NCBI GenBank assembly: GCA_012934845.2
Contig: WNNJ02003452.1
Location: 146,174-210,173 of the forward strand
DNA from: Pomphorhynchus laevis
Lineage: Eukaryota > Acanthocephala > Palaeacanthocephala > Echinorhynchida > Pomphorhynchidae
Length of the DNA stretch: 64,000 nt
Reading direction: 5' to 3'
A program made the position numbers and the translations under genes. Of the stretch, positions 53,035 to 63,928 are shown piece after piece. The notes beneath the pieces are model-generated. The model made no database searches. It was given only the letters and a program-made list of their open reading frames with translations, and was not told the DNA's origin. Within the stretch, counting starts at the first letter, position 1, and every line of letters starts with the position of its first letter.

Positions 53035-54512
53035 CCAAGTTTATTTTTCAAATATTGTGCATCCAAAAATCGATCGAGATGCAAATGTTTTCTGTTACGT
53101 GTGAAAAATAAAGTAGTTGTCGACGATTATATGTTCGCTAATACATTTGTAGAGACACTCTTTCCTAGAATAGATGAATCAGTTACTGTACACGGCACCT
53201 TTTATCATAATAATAAATTAACTAACTTGACGTCACATATTTCTATCGCTCATGTATATGAGCAACTTCGACGATTAACACGGTGTCATTCTGCTGGTCC
53301 TGACGGATTGTCATCCATCCTACTTAGAGAATTAGCTTCCCGAATTCGCGGTCCACTACATTTAATATTCATATTTTCCTTATGCAAATCAAGGATTCCC
53401 CTCGACTGGCTTAAATCGTTAGTTTGCCCTGTATATAAAAAAGGTTATAGGTCATGCACTAACAATTTTAGACCAGTTAGTCTGACATGTATTTGCTGTA
53501 AGGTACTAGAGCGTTTGATTTTGATACACATCAACCTCCATATTTCGATAAATAACCTTTTACATCCTGCCCTACATGGATTCCGTTCGAGTAGATCAAC
53601 ATGTTCAAATCTTCTAATTGCTAGAGTTGATGTGTCCAGTGCTTTTGATGCCGGTGTCGACACCGACGTGGTATTCGTGGACTTCTTGCGTGCTTTCGAT
53701 ACAATCAATCATAGTATATTTATTGGCAAACTTATAGGACTTCACTTTGATTCTGTAATTGTTAATTGAATTCGTGCGTATTTATTAGATAGAACTACAG
53801 CAGTCAGAGTAAGTGGGACTTTGTCAGATTGGAACAGTTTACCGGCGGAAGTGGTGAAGCAAACAAACAGACGTGGATTTGTATCTACTTTGAAGAAACT
53901 GACTCATTTTTAATTACTTTGTTGTTAAATTCCTTTTTATATTTTAAATTGTGAAGGTGTCTATTGAGCTACGCCCGCTGACATTCTTTTTTTAAGAATA
54001 ATAACTTTATTGAAAAAGAAAAGTAAATTTTACAGAAATTAGGTTCCCGTCGCGCATTCGCAGACATAGTGAAGAAGACATAATTAGACTTCGAGCACAG
54101 CGCAAAACTCGCTGTGGTGGGTAGTCATAAGATTAATAGGTTTGGAACAGCTGGAACGTGGCGAGCGTAAGCATGCGGAAACTGATCGTGCGATTTCAAA
54201 ACTGATGTCTCGTTTCATCTTTATGGCTAGATCAGGATAAGAACGCGTTGACCGATGCGTCAGTTTTGAAGCCGTGGTTTTGATTAATCTTTCCGCTTCA
54301 ATGCCCATTCCTCCCGAAGTGGAGAAAATAAGAGGTATGAAAGACCCTCGTTCAACTAGCGCAATCCGTTCACTGTATTTGGCTTTCTTGCGACTCTCGT
54401 TGTATTCGAAAACAGACTCAGGCTTCCTTGATATGTTCGATTGAGCAGGTGCAGCAAATACATTAACATCAAAAAATGATGACATTCTAGTAATAATAAT
54501 AATAATTTTCAA
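53035..54512 (+). mobile_element. LINE G1, CR1-like with internal deletion, interrupted by J2
   Basis: Open frame 53,101-53,769: pre-RT and RT (CHSAGPDGLSSILLRELASR, CTNNFRPVSLTCICCKVLER, LHPALHGFRSSRSTCSNLLI, VFVDFLRAFDTINHSIF). One stop at 53,767-53,769, then IRAYLLDRTTAVRVSGTLSD joins directly to WNSLPAEVVKQTNRRGF and the C-terminal stop at 53,911-53,913: motifs B and C (QGS, YADD) and the thumb are deleted between about 53,820 and 53,835. The 3' region ends GAGCTACGCCCGCTGACATT, interrupted by J2 (53,988-54,479), and resumes with an AGTAATAATAATAATAAT tail. Confidence 0.82.
53979..54488 (-). mobile_element. J2: fragment of restriction-nuclease RT element with 9-bp TSD
   Basis: TGACATTCT at 53,979-53,987 and 54,480-54,488 flanks a 492-bp minus-strand insert. 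It encodes FFDVNVFAAPAQSN, then FEYNESRKKAKYSERIALVE, RGSFIPLIFSTSGGMGIEAE and SFEIARSVSACLRSPRS, open to the stop at 54,084. I recognise this as the C-terminal end of widespread invertebrate RT proteins with a restriction-like nuclease (F-DV-V, then G-F-PL-FS-GGMG). The 3' part has an AATAAAG signal and an A-run at the left. 5'-truncated; possibly the same clade as J1, but their ends do not overlap enough to say. Confidence 0.7.
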
Positions 54513-54520
54513 GATACTAT

Positions 54521-54791
54521 AAACTCGTAGGCATGTGTGGAAATTAATAAAGGCTACTACAAGAATTTCTGTTCACCACCGATTTGCAACCAGGGTAATA
54601 TATGAGTGGATTGCACTAAATTGCCTGAAAATCTCTCGTAGTATATCTAGTGATGCTATTAAGAAAGTTATCGAAGCCGAGAGATGGAATTTACGACTTC
54701 TTTTTGATTGAATTCTTTTTTGTTTACTTTTCTTATCATGTTTTGTAAGCGACACGAGCTTGTAGCTCATTTGCTGCTATTTTTTATAATA
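54521..54791 (+). mobile_element. LINE C3, 270-bp 3' fragment
   Basis: Matches C1 13,118-13,400 (HVWKLIKATTRISVHHRFAT, ISSDAIKKVIEAERWNLRLL-like) including the ORF2 stop and the TTTTGTAAGCGACACGAGCT tail. The 3' hairpin has GAGC 54756-54759 / GCTC 54765-54768. 5'-truncated, inserted at the AAT tail of G1. Confidence 0.85.
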
Positions 54792-54961
54792 AAAAAGATT
54801 TATTTTATTGTGGTAAATGCGTGCAAGCGAATTTGCCACGACCACAATAAAACAAAAATGTTAATCATGTGTCGAAAAGGTGAGAACGGAGGATGTGTTT
54901 GAATGTGATAAAAGAGGGAGCGCGGCGGACGTCTAGAAGAAGTTGATTCGAGTCGAATGGG
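54792..54961 (-). mobile_element. LINE B5, 170-bp 3' fragment
   Basis: Family B tail (AAATAAATC end, a damaged hairpin with GCGTGCAAGCGAATTTGCCA, and the GTCTAGACGTCCGCCGCGCT-like C-terminal codons) in reverse, inserted in the A/T-rich tail of C3. Confidence 0.8.
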
Positions 54962-54969
54962 ATATAATA

Positions 54970-55880
54970 ATATTATTTTTCGCGTTAAATAATTATTAAT
55001 AATACAATCCCGGGTTACCCTCAATGGGTTACAAAATAAAAATTAAATTTATCAATCATTGTTTTCATGGTGTGGCTAAAAACTAAGCTACGAGCAACAT
55101 TAAAGTTAGTCCTCAAGTTTTAGCATAAAAGCTCGATACAGAAGCATCCATTTATAAAACAACTAATAAAAGACAAAAAGCCAGACTAATTCAATAAACT
55201 ATCTATCCTTCAAGATTCTTGAATGCAAACCATCCTTCAAGATTATATGTCTCAATGAGCTTTTGAATATATTGATTTTAGTCATAGATACAATATTTGC
55301 AGCCAATTGGTTCCAGTGTTGTGATACCCTGTCTAAGAAATCACTATATTTCTAATTGCGTCTGAACTTATGTTGGAGCGTAAAAGAATGCTCGAGGAGC
55401 TGAGGTAGCCCGAGCACAAAAAGGAGTTGTTTCAAAACATGATCGGGAATGTGAGAAAATTTTCCACGCTAGGATCAAGTCTTTATTCCTAAACATATCC
55501 TCAACTGATAATAAATTGAGACGCCTGAGTCTGTCTTTGTATGGACATTTCCGGTTAGCCCTACTTCAAGAGGCAAACACATAGTCACCAATAAATCCTA
55601 TTCCGAAGAGCAGAACGAGGAGGGGCTTGTATTTAATGATAATAATTTAAAGAAATTATGTAACTTTGGTAATGTTATTAGCACCATAAATAAACTGACT
55701 ATTAAATTGAAAAATCTATGAGTTAGCATTAACTTGCGAAAAATCTGTTTTATCATTAAGCTGATTACGTCAGCATACGTCCGAGTTCCCTGTGATTCCT
55801 TTTTTGTAAATTTCATCACTGATTCGAACGAGACATTTTCGATGTTAGAATATGTCTCGAACATAGAGGCATATGTCTCG
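54970..55880 (-). pseudogene. K1: CR1-like ORF2 C-terminus, decayed
   Basis: Reads YKDRLRRLNLLSVEDMFRNK then DLILAWKIFSHS (about 55,440-55,550), and after a frame change FLDRVSQHWNQLAANIVSMT followed by KINIFKSSLR (about 55,250-55,345). RL--L-L-SLE, DLI, RV---WN-L and FK--L are the landmarks of CR1-type ORF2 C-termini. The tail near 55,005-55,035 may form a stem (GTAACCC with GGGTAAC, one mismatch) followed by ATTATTAATAATTATT. ATATGTCTCGAACATAGAGG is duplicated at 55,850-55,890. Confidence 0.6.
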
Positions 55881-55888
55881 AACATAGA

Positions 55889-56050
55889 GGAGTTAGGGAC
55901 CGAAACCTGATAGCATAGAAGTTCCTCCAGATGACCTCTAATTCTTATTCTGATACAACGTCTGTTATTTATTAGTCAATTCATAAAAATGACGTTTATT
56001 TTAAATTTCAATTTTAGTTTTTAACTTGATTTAAATTATAGAAAATCTAA
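55889..56050. repeat. ~160-bp direct repeat, copy 1
   Basis: Shares TCTGATACAACGTCTGTTAT, TTATTAGTCAATTCATAAAA and on to TTAACTTGATTTAAATTATA with 56,324-56,482, nearly identical except at the left edge. Diverged relatives occur at 60-130. No terminal motifs or coding sequence identify the class. Confidence 0.85.
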
Positions 56051-56323
56051 ATAATCTTTATAATTTAGAAAATCAAAATCATTTAGATAATTTAATAGAT
56101 ACATATTTTAAACTAGGTTACTATAAAAATAACATCAAGCAGAAAATAGTAAAATATATAAATCAACACAATAATATAAAAAATAAATTTAAACTCTTAA
56201 GTGGCAAATTTTTATGGATGAATAATAAATAATATACTTTGTAGTAGAATAAGATACTAGATAGTTTGATCAGAAGAAATACATCATTAGCATGTATTTG
56301 ACCTTGTTACTATGTTGAGTCGA

Positions 56324-56482
56324 GGAATAGGGGCCAAAATCTGATAGCATATCAGTTCCTCCTGATGACCTCTAATTATTATTCTGATACAACGTCTGTT
56401 ATTTATTAGTCAATTCATAAAAATGACGTTTATTTTAAATTTCAATTTTAGTTTTTAACTTGATTTAAATTATAAAAAATCT
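56324..56482. repeat. ~160-bp direct repeat, copy 2
   Basis: Second copy, 435 bp downstream of the first. The upstream CTATGTTGAGTCGAGGAAT also occurs in inverse near 543-562, again linking it to the window's left end. The DNA between the copies (56,051-56,323) is AT-rich and non-coding. Confidence 0.85.
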
Positions 56483-56805
56483 TAAAACAATTATTTATTT
56501 TATTATTAAATTATTAAATTTTGATTTAGCATTATTATATTTTGTTTATTTTATAATTATATTAAATACGTAGACTCAGTTAGCTGATTTGATTTGATCA
56601 CTCTCCTTTAGATAAATCTTTGAGATATAAAAACATACAATTGTTACAAGATATATCCTTGAGATATAAAAAACATACAATTGTTAAAATATTTTGGTTA
56701 TTAAAACTCACAACGTTCGACAGGAACGAAGAAATTCCAAATCGTTTCCTATTAGTTTCCTATTAATTATTTCCTATATAGTATGTTTCCTAAACCTAAA
56801 AAAGT

Positions 56806-58251
56806 TTGAGATTAAACCAAAATTTTAACAGCTTAAACACACAAGGCAGTTTCTCTTGGAAGGCAACAAGAAACCGATACGGGACGGACCGATTTACGAC
56901 CGACGTTCACGAATCAAACGCCCATATACAACTGGGTCGGAAAAAACAAAAGTCTCAAGTTTCCAACCATGTCGCGTCTAACACTGATGTTAGGGATGTT
57001 TCCAATGGATCTAAACAACAAGTCCTTTGCTCAAACAATGATTGTCACATGTTGGTAAGTGTTTGGACTTCAGAATCCCAGGCATCTTGCCTTGCAGACA
57101 ACGAATTCTACTGTGGCTACTGTATTGTTAAGATGATAAATATGATGAAGAGTGAAATAGAGAGTCTAAAGACAAATATATTGAAACTATATGGCAATGC
57201 AGCGATGTCCACACATGCCTCTTCGTCTTGTAATAAGTTTCAACCTCGATGCCCAATTCTAACGCATTCGATAGCCTCTAAGAATCCAAAATCTCCGATC
57301 TCTTCTACAGGTATTACTATACATCCTTCAATTTTGTCCAATCAATCAGTTCAATCTTCTGATGTTACTGCCATTGATTATTTGCAGCCCAGTATTTCTT
57401 TGGTCGTATCAAATAAATCACCTTACATTTCTATCCCTCATTGCATTTCAACGTCATCATCAGATAATCCATGTGGTCTTGGGTCCCTTGTAAATTTAGC
57501 TCAGCTGATGCCAGTTCCTACGTCGCACCGCCCAAATTTACAGCTGACTTATATTTCGTCATCTTCGTCACAGAATACCGCTCCTAATAGTGAGAGAGTT
57601 CCTTCTAATTCTAACCCTTCTTTGCGCCCACTCTCTGATAGGGCTCACTGTGTGCTTGTTGCAAACCTCGTCGAGTCATCTGCCGTTAACAATGACTTAC
57701 GTATTTAGCATAATGTCAATACAGTTAAATCAATCATCTTATGTGTTTTGCAAAACTCCTCTGCCACAGTTCGAACGGATTTGCGTCATGTAGTAAATTT
57801 ATTTCGCCTTGGTAAAAAAGAATACGGTAGTCGACCTCGTTTACTCAAAGTTGTTCTTGCCTCCACCGTAATGAGTTCACTTATACTACGAAACAGTCAT
57901 CTTCTAAGAGGTTTGAGTATTCGTCTTTTGAAAGATTTATCTCCAGAGGACAGAAAACAGTTGTTTACTGCCAAACGTGAGATGGCCGAGCGTCGAATGA
58001 ATGGTGAAGAAAATCTTATAATCCGAAATTTTCAGATTGTGCGACGCAGAGTCTCCACTCGATTTTTGATCAACAGCTCTCGAGATCTTTTGTTACATGA
58101 TATCGAACGTCTCTGTGTCGCACGCATTCCCAACTCAACTCTAGACTGTAACACGCTACTAACGGTCAATCATCCGGATTTATCCTCTTCGTTCGATTGT
58201 ATTAATTCTCAAAAAATCAAATGTCCACAAGTTTCCCTGTACATCTACTAA
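56806..58251 (+). pseudogene. H2 ORF1 (zinc motif, coiled coil, RRM-like)
   Basis: Frame 56,806-57,708: LCSNNDCHMLVSVW, then FYCGYC (about 57,105-57,125), then a helix IVKMINMMKSEIESLKTNIL typical of a coiled coil, then a Ser/Pro-rich linker to PLSDRAHCVLVANLVESSAV. A stop at 57,706-57,708 and a frame change follow; the second piece, 57,748-58,251, has VVNLFRLGKKEYGSRPRLLK, VVLASTVMSSLILRNSHLL and RKQLFTAKREMAERRMNGEE, ending NFQIVRRR and a tail that overlaps the start of ORF2. The layout matches ORF1 of A3, D1 and F1: RNA-binding partner of ORF2. Confidence 0.82.
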
Positions 58252-58289
58252 AGCTGGCCTTTACATACTACATTCAAATGTTTTGAGTT

Positions 58290-61028
58290 TTTTTTAACAA
58301 GTTAGATGAAATCAAAGCAATAGTACATCATGAAAATCTCGACATGCTATTTTTTACTGAAACTTGGTTAAATTGTAATATTCTGGATTCTGAAATCGGT
58401 ATTTACGATTATACGATAGTTCGCTGTGATCGAAAAATCGCTAGAGGTGGCGGTGTAGCTGCTTATATACGTGACAATCTTGTTTATAACGAAATAGAAT
58501 CGTGTTCTGACGATTATGGAAATGAGATTTTGTGGACTGATGTGACGGAGGAACGAGGTAAGGTATATCGCATTTGTATTGTTTATCGTAGTCCTCGATC
58601 AAAAGCACCACTCATCATCAAGTCGTTGAAACATCACTGTTTCGACGATGTGGATACCTTAATCTGCGGATATCTTAATACTCCCAATATCGATTGGGTC
58701 TCCTATACCGCGATCTAGGGGTGTGATGAAAAATCATCAGCCTTACTTAATGTATTCAATGAGCTCACACTCTGTCAGCTTGCCCATTGTGATACTCGTA
58801 TCCGTAATAAAAGTCATTCCCTGCTAGATTTATGCCTATGTACCAATGATTCTGTCGTTGAGTCATTAAGTTACGGTCCGCCATTAGGCTTCAGCGATCA
58901 CTGAACTTTACGTATCATCCAACCTGGTCATATTTCGCATCTGGTCAATTTCAAGAAATCGATTTGTGTTATAAATGCGGATTACGATACATTAGTGAAA
59001 TGGTGAGCCTAGTAAAATGGCCTTGTGCTAGTACAGTCGGTGTTCATGTGGCCTGGTCGTTCCTCCACACAACATTGATTAATCTACTTCACTCATTTTC
59101 CCCTTGCGTAACACGTAAATCCCAATTCTCCAAACCCAAATGGTTTGACAGTGAGTTGAAGCGAGCTGTCAGAGAACTTGATCATGCATTCCTACTATTT
59201 AAGCATGGACTCGGATCCTTCAGATTTTATACTACCATTTGCAACAGGGTGACTTCTCTTAAACGTCAGAAGAAACATCAATTCATTGGTCCCATATGTT
59301 CCTTGTCTCATGTTGATCAGAAGAGACTTTTTCAACTACTTAGCAACCGTAAAAGAGTGTCGTTGTCAATCAACTGTCTGGTTGATGGTGAGCGAAAATC
59401 GGTTTCTCCTCTTTCCATTGCCAATATCCTTGCCAAAAACTTTTGTCTCACTCGCAATCGATTTTCCCTGTGTGATTATAACATTACGATAGGCAATTCT
59501 TCTCTCCAGTACCACGATTCTAACCTCTACTTTAACCCGCTCGATGTTCTTAATACCTTGTCGAAGCTACCGGCTAAAAATAGTTTAGGTCCTGATGGTA
59601 TTCCTAGTATATTATTACGCAAAGTTGCATCGAATATATATCTTCCGCTTTTTGATATTTACCACTGGTCTATGAGAACTGGCATAGTCCCAGATATGTG
59701 TAAGAGAGCATTAGTCATTCCAGTTTTCAAAAACGGGGATAAGGTAAATCCTCAAAATTATCGGCCAATAAGTTTGTCGTGTATTGCTTGCAAGGTGATG
59801 GGGAAACTGATCCTGAGGTATATATTTTCTCATTTGTACAAATTCAATATTTTGTCTAATAAACAGCATGGGTTTAGAAAACATCACTCCACTTCAACTA
59901 ATCTATAACATTAACACGCGAAAGCTGGGCCGGTTTTGTCGAACGGGGGTGCCGGTTGATGTCGTTTTTATTGATTTTTCCAAAGCTTTTGATCGGGTCG
60001 TTCATCCAATTTTACTGTGGAAACTTGGAAATTACGGATTCTCAAAGCACGTTTGTCTCTGGATACGCGAATTCTTGAGTAGACGTTGCTTTGCTGTGCG
60101 AGTTGGTGAGTCTCTTTCTGAATGATTTTATCTCACTCAAGGTGTTCCTCAAGGCTGTATCCTTAGTCCCACTTTGTTTAATATCTACATCAACGAAATC
60201 GCTGAAAATGTTACATGCCAGTGCCTATTATACGCTGATGATATGAAACTGTGGTGCCCTTTATTTCGTGGTTGTTCTTGCTCTCCCCTACTACAATCAG
60301 ATTTGGATAAAGTTAGTAGTTGGTGTTCATCACACGGCTTAGTAATCAATATTAGTAAATGTCGACATATCAGAATTGGTCAATCCCGATTACCTTCCCC
60401 TTATCAATTCAGCTCAATAGTTATCGAATCAATAAATCACTTTACTTATCTAGGTGTTGTTATCTCCTCCAATTTAAAATCTCGTCTTCATTCTTCTGCA
60501 ATTATTGCAAAATGCCTTAGAATTTTAGGATTTCTTCATCGAAACGTTGGACGACTTGAGCCAAAGGCTTTACGCATTGTATATTCGAGTCTCTTAAAAT
60601 CACATATGCTCTATGCATCTCACGCGACACACCCTCAACTGAAATCAGAATTGAGTAAATTTGATAACATTTTGAGAAGAGCTACGCACTTGGTTCCGGC
60701 AACTCGCTCCATTCCTTATCCAGTTAGACTAGAGACCTTGGGTATAAGATCTATTTAATGCGGTCTGTTTATTGCAGATCTTACACTAGTGTGGATGTCG
60801 CTGCGCGTACCTTACCATCTGTGTAAACAGCTGTTCTGTCTTCGTGAATCCTCAATGTTACGTGGACACGAGCTATGTTTGAAGCATCACTCAAAGCATC
60901 GAACAAATTGTACGACAGCAATGGATCGCGTCTGTAAACAATGAAATAGATTATCACCTTGTGTGATCAACAGCTCTTCTGCTGCGCAATTCAAAAAACG
61001 CCTAAAGCTTGACCTCGTGAACTCTTGA
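58290..61028 (+). pseudogene. H2 ORF2 (AP endonuclease and RT)
   Basis: Endonuclease: LFFTETWLNCNILDSEIGIY (58,345-58,405), RGGGVAAYIRDN, CIVYRSPRSKAP, LICGYLNTPNIDW (GDFN is GYLN), LGFSDH followed by a stop at 58,902. Pre-RT and RT in 58,964-59,908: KPKWFDSELKRAVRELDHAF, PVFKNGDKVNPQNYRPISLS, NKQHGFRKHHSTSTNL-stop; then 59,868-60,125 FIDFSKAFDRVVHPILLWKL, a stop at 60,123, GVPQGCILSPTLFNIYINEI, YADD at 60,231-60,242, CRHIRIGQSRLPSP, YLGVVISSNLKSRLHSSAII, C-terminus to about 61,028 (AAQFKKRLKLDLVNS). All catalytic RT motifs survive although the frame does not. Confidence 0.87.
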
Positions 61029-61073
61029 TGTTTTTTTCTTCGTTTTTTTTCTGTATTTTTTTAATCGGTGACG

Positions 61074-61103
61074 CTTCCTTACGAGCTTCAGCTCCCTTGG
61101 AAG
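61074..61103 (+). other. 3' hairpin of H2 (predicted RNA structure)
   Basis: Outer stem CTTCC 61074-61078 / GGAAG 61099-61103; inner stem GAGC 61083-61086, loop TTCA, GCTC 61091-61094. Equivalent in shape to H1 but with a different outer stem sequence. Confidence 0.72.
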
Positions 61104-61361
61104 TCGACATATAATAATTATTATTGTCATTAAAAATTAATTATTAAATGTAATTTTTACTATTATTATTAATACACAAGACAAAGCCCGTAGGCTGTTT
61201 AGTCTGCTCAAATGTTACGTATATGAGTCTGTTAGACTGTTTAGTCTGTTAAATTGTTGAAATTATCGTTGATCTAACGGGTATGCCATTCGGATAGTTT
61301 GCTGATAGGGATGTCGTATCCATTCTAAGAAGCTGTTAGCGTGTGGAACATGTTTCCGGAC

Positions 61362-61365
<4 letters not shown>

Positions 61366-61444
<79 letters not shown>

Positions 61445-61527
61445 TATATATATATATTATATATATATATATATATTATATATATTATATATATATTATA
61501 TATAATATATATATATATATATATAAT
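61366..61527. repeat. TA-rich microsatellite
   Basis: About 160 bp of (TA)n with interruptions in its right half (TATTATATATA blocks). It directly precedes the 5' edge of A8. The left flank GGACTTTTTAATATATATAT is similar to the TTTAATAT seed in H-family RT genes, but this is too short to be meaningful. Confidence 0.95.
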
Positions 61528-61529
61528 CC

Positions 61530-63911
61530 TTTCCGTCTGACTCTGACTCTATCACTTTAACTAATCTTTTTTCTGATTTAAACTATAAATTACTTTCAAC
61601 AAGCCCAACTCATATTCTCGGCGGTGCTCTCGACATCATTGCTGTTCCTAACTGCTTCAATGACTATACCTCCTTGTCAATTACTGATCCTGGTTTGTCC
61701 GATCATTTCCTTGTCACTCTTACTCTTACTCGTCCCCATCCTCCTTTTCCGCCTTTACCATTATCTACACCTAGTCGACCCTGGAAGCTTCTCGATATCC
61801 CTATTCTCTGCACATCCTTACTCAATTCTTCACTCTTTTCACTTCCTCTTAACTATCTCTCTCCCGATGATCTCTGCATTCTGTTTGATTCTGAACTTAC
61901 GTCGATCCTCAATAACCTTCTACCTAGTCGACTTCGACGTTCCCAGCGCTTGCGCCATGCTCCCTGGTTCGATTCTGACTGTAGTCTTTCTAAGCGTCGA
62001 CTCCGTCACTCTTTTCGTATGTATAAACGCTTTCTTAAACGTTCACCCAACTCACTCCCTCCAAATCTTCGTGATTCCTACTTTTCTCAACGCCGTTCAC
62101 ATCTCATTCTTATACGTACTAAACGTACTCTCTTTTGTCGAAATCAACTCGAGTCATCTTCCAACTCTAAATCTCATTGGAAAATCTTAAACTCAATTCT
62201 TTCACGATCATCTACCCCTTGTAATATAAATCCTGATGAATTTTCTTCTTATCTACAAACTAAGCTATCTAATTTACTTTCCCTACTACCCATAGCCCCC
62301 TTGTACCCACTCTTATCTTTAAATACTTCCCTCCCAGAACTATTCCACCTTCTTCCCGTTTCGTCTGATGAAGTTTCTTCGGTTCTGCTGTCATTACCTA
62401 ATAAAACCTCTCCTTCTGACCCAATTCCCACTCACTTACTTAAAAATATCTGCACTTTTATCTTACCCTTCCTAACCACATTGTTCAACTCGTCCATCCG
62501 TAGCTGTACATTTCCTTCCATCTGGAAATGCGCCACTGTTCGTCCTATCATCAAAAAGCAATCTCTCGACTCTTCACTACCATCTTCGTACCGTCCAATC
62601 TCACTTCTCCCAACCCTCTCTAAACTCCTTGAGCGTCTCGTTCTTAAGCAAGTTAATACATATCTCTATTCCTCTAACTTATTTCCTCCCTTCCAAGCCG
62701 CTTTTCGCTCTAATTACTCTACCGAAATTGCATGTCTTAAAGTTTATAACGACTTACTCATATCGCGCGATCATAAATTATGTAGTGTCATAGTTTCTCT
62801 TGATCTATCGTCTGCTTTTGACATCGTCGATCACTCGATTCTTCTCCATCGCCTTCGTCATGATTATGGCTTCTCTTTACCCACTGTATCATGGTTTTCT
62901 TCATATCTATCAAACCGTACATTTCGCGTATATTCTAACTCTTCTCTCTCCCATCCTTCGTCCATTCCGTCCGGTGTTCCGCAAGGCTCCGTATTAGGCC
63001 CTATACTTTTCTCTCTTCTTCTTGGTGATTTGTCTTCGATTTCTCATAAATTTAACTTCCATGTTATGCAATATGCTGATGACATTCTCATCTATGCTCA
63101 TGCACCTGTTTATCGTATTCGCGATCTTAGTGTTTCTGCTTCCGACTGTCTTGTCTCAATTTCCAATCATCTTTCTTCCCTTCGCCTTTCTCTGAATCCT
63201 GATAAATCCAAAATTATGTGGATCCTACCTCGACGCCTCGGCTTCGAACCTCCCTCCGTATCATTAAATTCTACAATTCTTCCTATCGTTGATAATCTCG
63301 TTTTCCTAGGCTTCCATTTTGACAACCGACTTTCACTTAAACCTTTCGTTAGAGATAAAGTACGCTCATCTACCTTGATACTCCGCAACCTCCGTCAAGT
63401 TCGTAGATTGATCGATTTCCCTTCTTGTATGACTCTCATATCATCTCTCCTTTTTTCTAGACTCGATTATTGTCTTAGTCTATTTTCCAACTCACCTAAA
63501 TCCACTCTTCTTCCCCTACAACGCATCGTCAACGCAGCTGTCCGAATTCTCCTCCGTCTTCGTCGTTTTGATCATACATCCTACCATCTTGCTTCTCTCG
63601 ATTTGCCTACAATTTATTGTCGTGTTCAAATTCGTCTTCTTATCGTTGCTTTCCGCCTTGTAACTTTTCATACCCCTTCATTTCTCAACCTTCCTTTTCT
63701 TGATAATTCTCGTCCTGTTTACTGTTCCTTGCGTTCCTGTAATTCCCTTCTTTTACATGTCCCAAACTACTCTACCTCCTTTGGACTCCGCTCCTTCCTG
63801 GTGGCTGCTCCTCTATCGTGGAATCATCTGCCCATTCATATACGCCAATCAACTTCCCTGCAGTGCTTCAAACGACAAATCCGATCCCATCTGAACAATT
63901 TAACTGCTTGA
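61530..63911 (+). CDS. Family A ORF2, C-terminal 790 codons, open
   Basis: The frame is open from the truncation point to TGA 63,909-63,911; the first in-frame ATG is 61,674, an internal methionine and not a true start. In residues counted from that Met: SDH of the endonuclease at about 9-11 (GLSDHFLVTLTL), linker to about 225, RT: KTSPSDPIPTHLL near 242, SYRPISLLPTLSKLLERLVL near 305, SLDLSSAFDIVDHSILL near 375, SGVPQGSVLGPILF near 433, YADD at 467 (63,072-63,083), LNPDKSKIMW near 507, FLGFHFDNRLSLKPFVRD near 545; thumb and C-terminal domain to APLSWNHLPIHIRQSTSL and LNNLTA. All RT motifs are intact, but the endonuclease N-terminus is missing, so this copy cannot encode a full ORF2. Coding strand is C/T-rich and G-poor. 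Confidence 0.92.
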   Translation, partial: FPSDSDSITLTNLFSDLNYKLLSTSPTHILGGALDIIAVPNCFNDYTSLSITDPGLSDHFLVTLTLTRPHPPFPPLPLSTPSRPWKLLDIPILCTSLLNSSLFSLPLNYLSPDDLCILFDSELTSILNNLLPSRLRRSQRLRHAPWFDSDCSLSKRRLRHSFRMYKRFLKRSPNSLPPNLRDSYFSQRRSHLILIRTKRTLFCRNQLESSSNSKSHWKILNSILSRSSTPCNINPDEFSSYLQTKLSNLLSLLPIAPLYPLLSLNTSLPELFHLLPVSSDEVSSVLLSLPNKTSPSDPIPTHLLKNICTFILPFLTTLFNSSIRSCTFPSIWKCATVRPIIKKQSLDSSLPSSYRPISLLPTLSKLLERLVLKQVNTYLYSSNLFPPFQAAFRSNYSTEIACLKVYNDLLISRDHKLCSVIVSLDLSSAFDIVDHSILLHRLRHDYGFSLPTVSWFSSYLSNRTFRVYSNSSLSHPSSIPSGVPQGSVLGPILFSLLLGDLSSISHKFNFHVMQYADDILIYAHAPVYRIRDLSVSASDCLVSISNHLSSLRLSLNPDKSKIMWILPRRLGFEPPSVSLNSTILPIVDNLVFLGFHFDNRLSLKPFVRDKVRSSTLILRNLRQVRRLIDFPSCMTLISSLLFSRLDYCLSLFSNSPKSTLLPLQRIVNAAVRILLRLRRFDHTSYHLASLDLPTIYCRVQIRLLIVAFRLVTFHTPSFLNLPFLDNSRPVYCSLRSCNSLLLHVPNYSTSFGLRSFLVAAPLSWNHLPIHIRQSTSLQCFKRQIRSHLNNLTA

Positions 63912-63928
63912 CTTTCTCATTTTTGTTT

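Larger units (their letters stand above)
56783..61130 (+). mobile_element. LINE H2, most complete CR1-like element
   Basis: 4.35 kb with ORF1, endonuclease, RT and 3' tail. A likely leader precedes an ATG at 56,783 (MFPKPKKV, soon frame-broken). The 3' hairpin is at 61,074-61,103, followed by ACATATAATAATTATTATTG. It defines the H family, of which H1 is a truncated relative. It contains an estimated eight to ten frame breaks, so it is inactive. Confidence 0.87.

Noticed and set aside
55889-56482. The 160-bp direct repeats as LTRs of a short element
   Set aside because: Only 270 bp lies between them, with no primer-binding site, polypurine tract or TSD visible.
61320-61370. The left flank of the TA array as a remnant of an H-type RT (VSGLFNIYIY)
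   Set aside because: Only a few residues agree and the upstream sequence does not continue the RT.
61343-61540. Open frame of repeating Ile-Tyr residues
   Set aside because: It is a translation of the TA microsatellite and not a protein.
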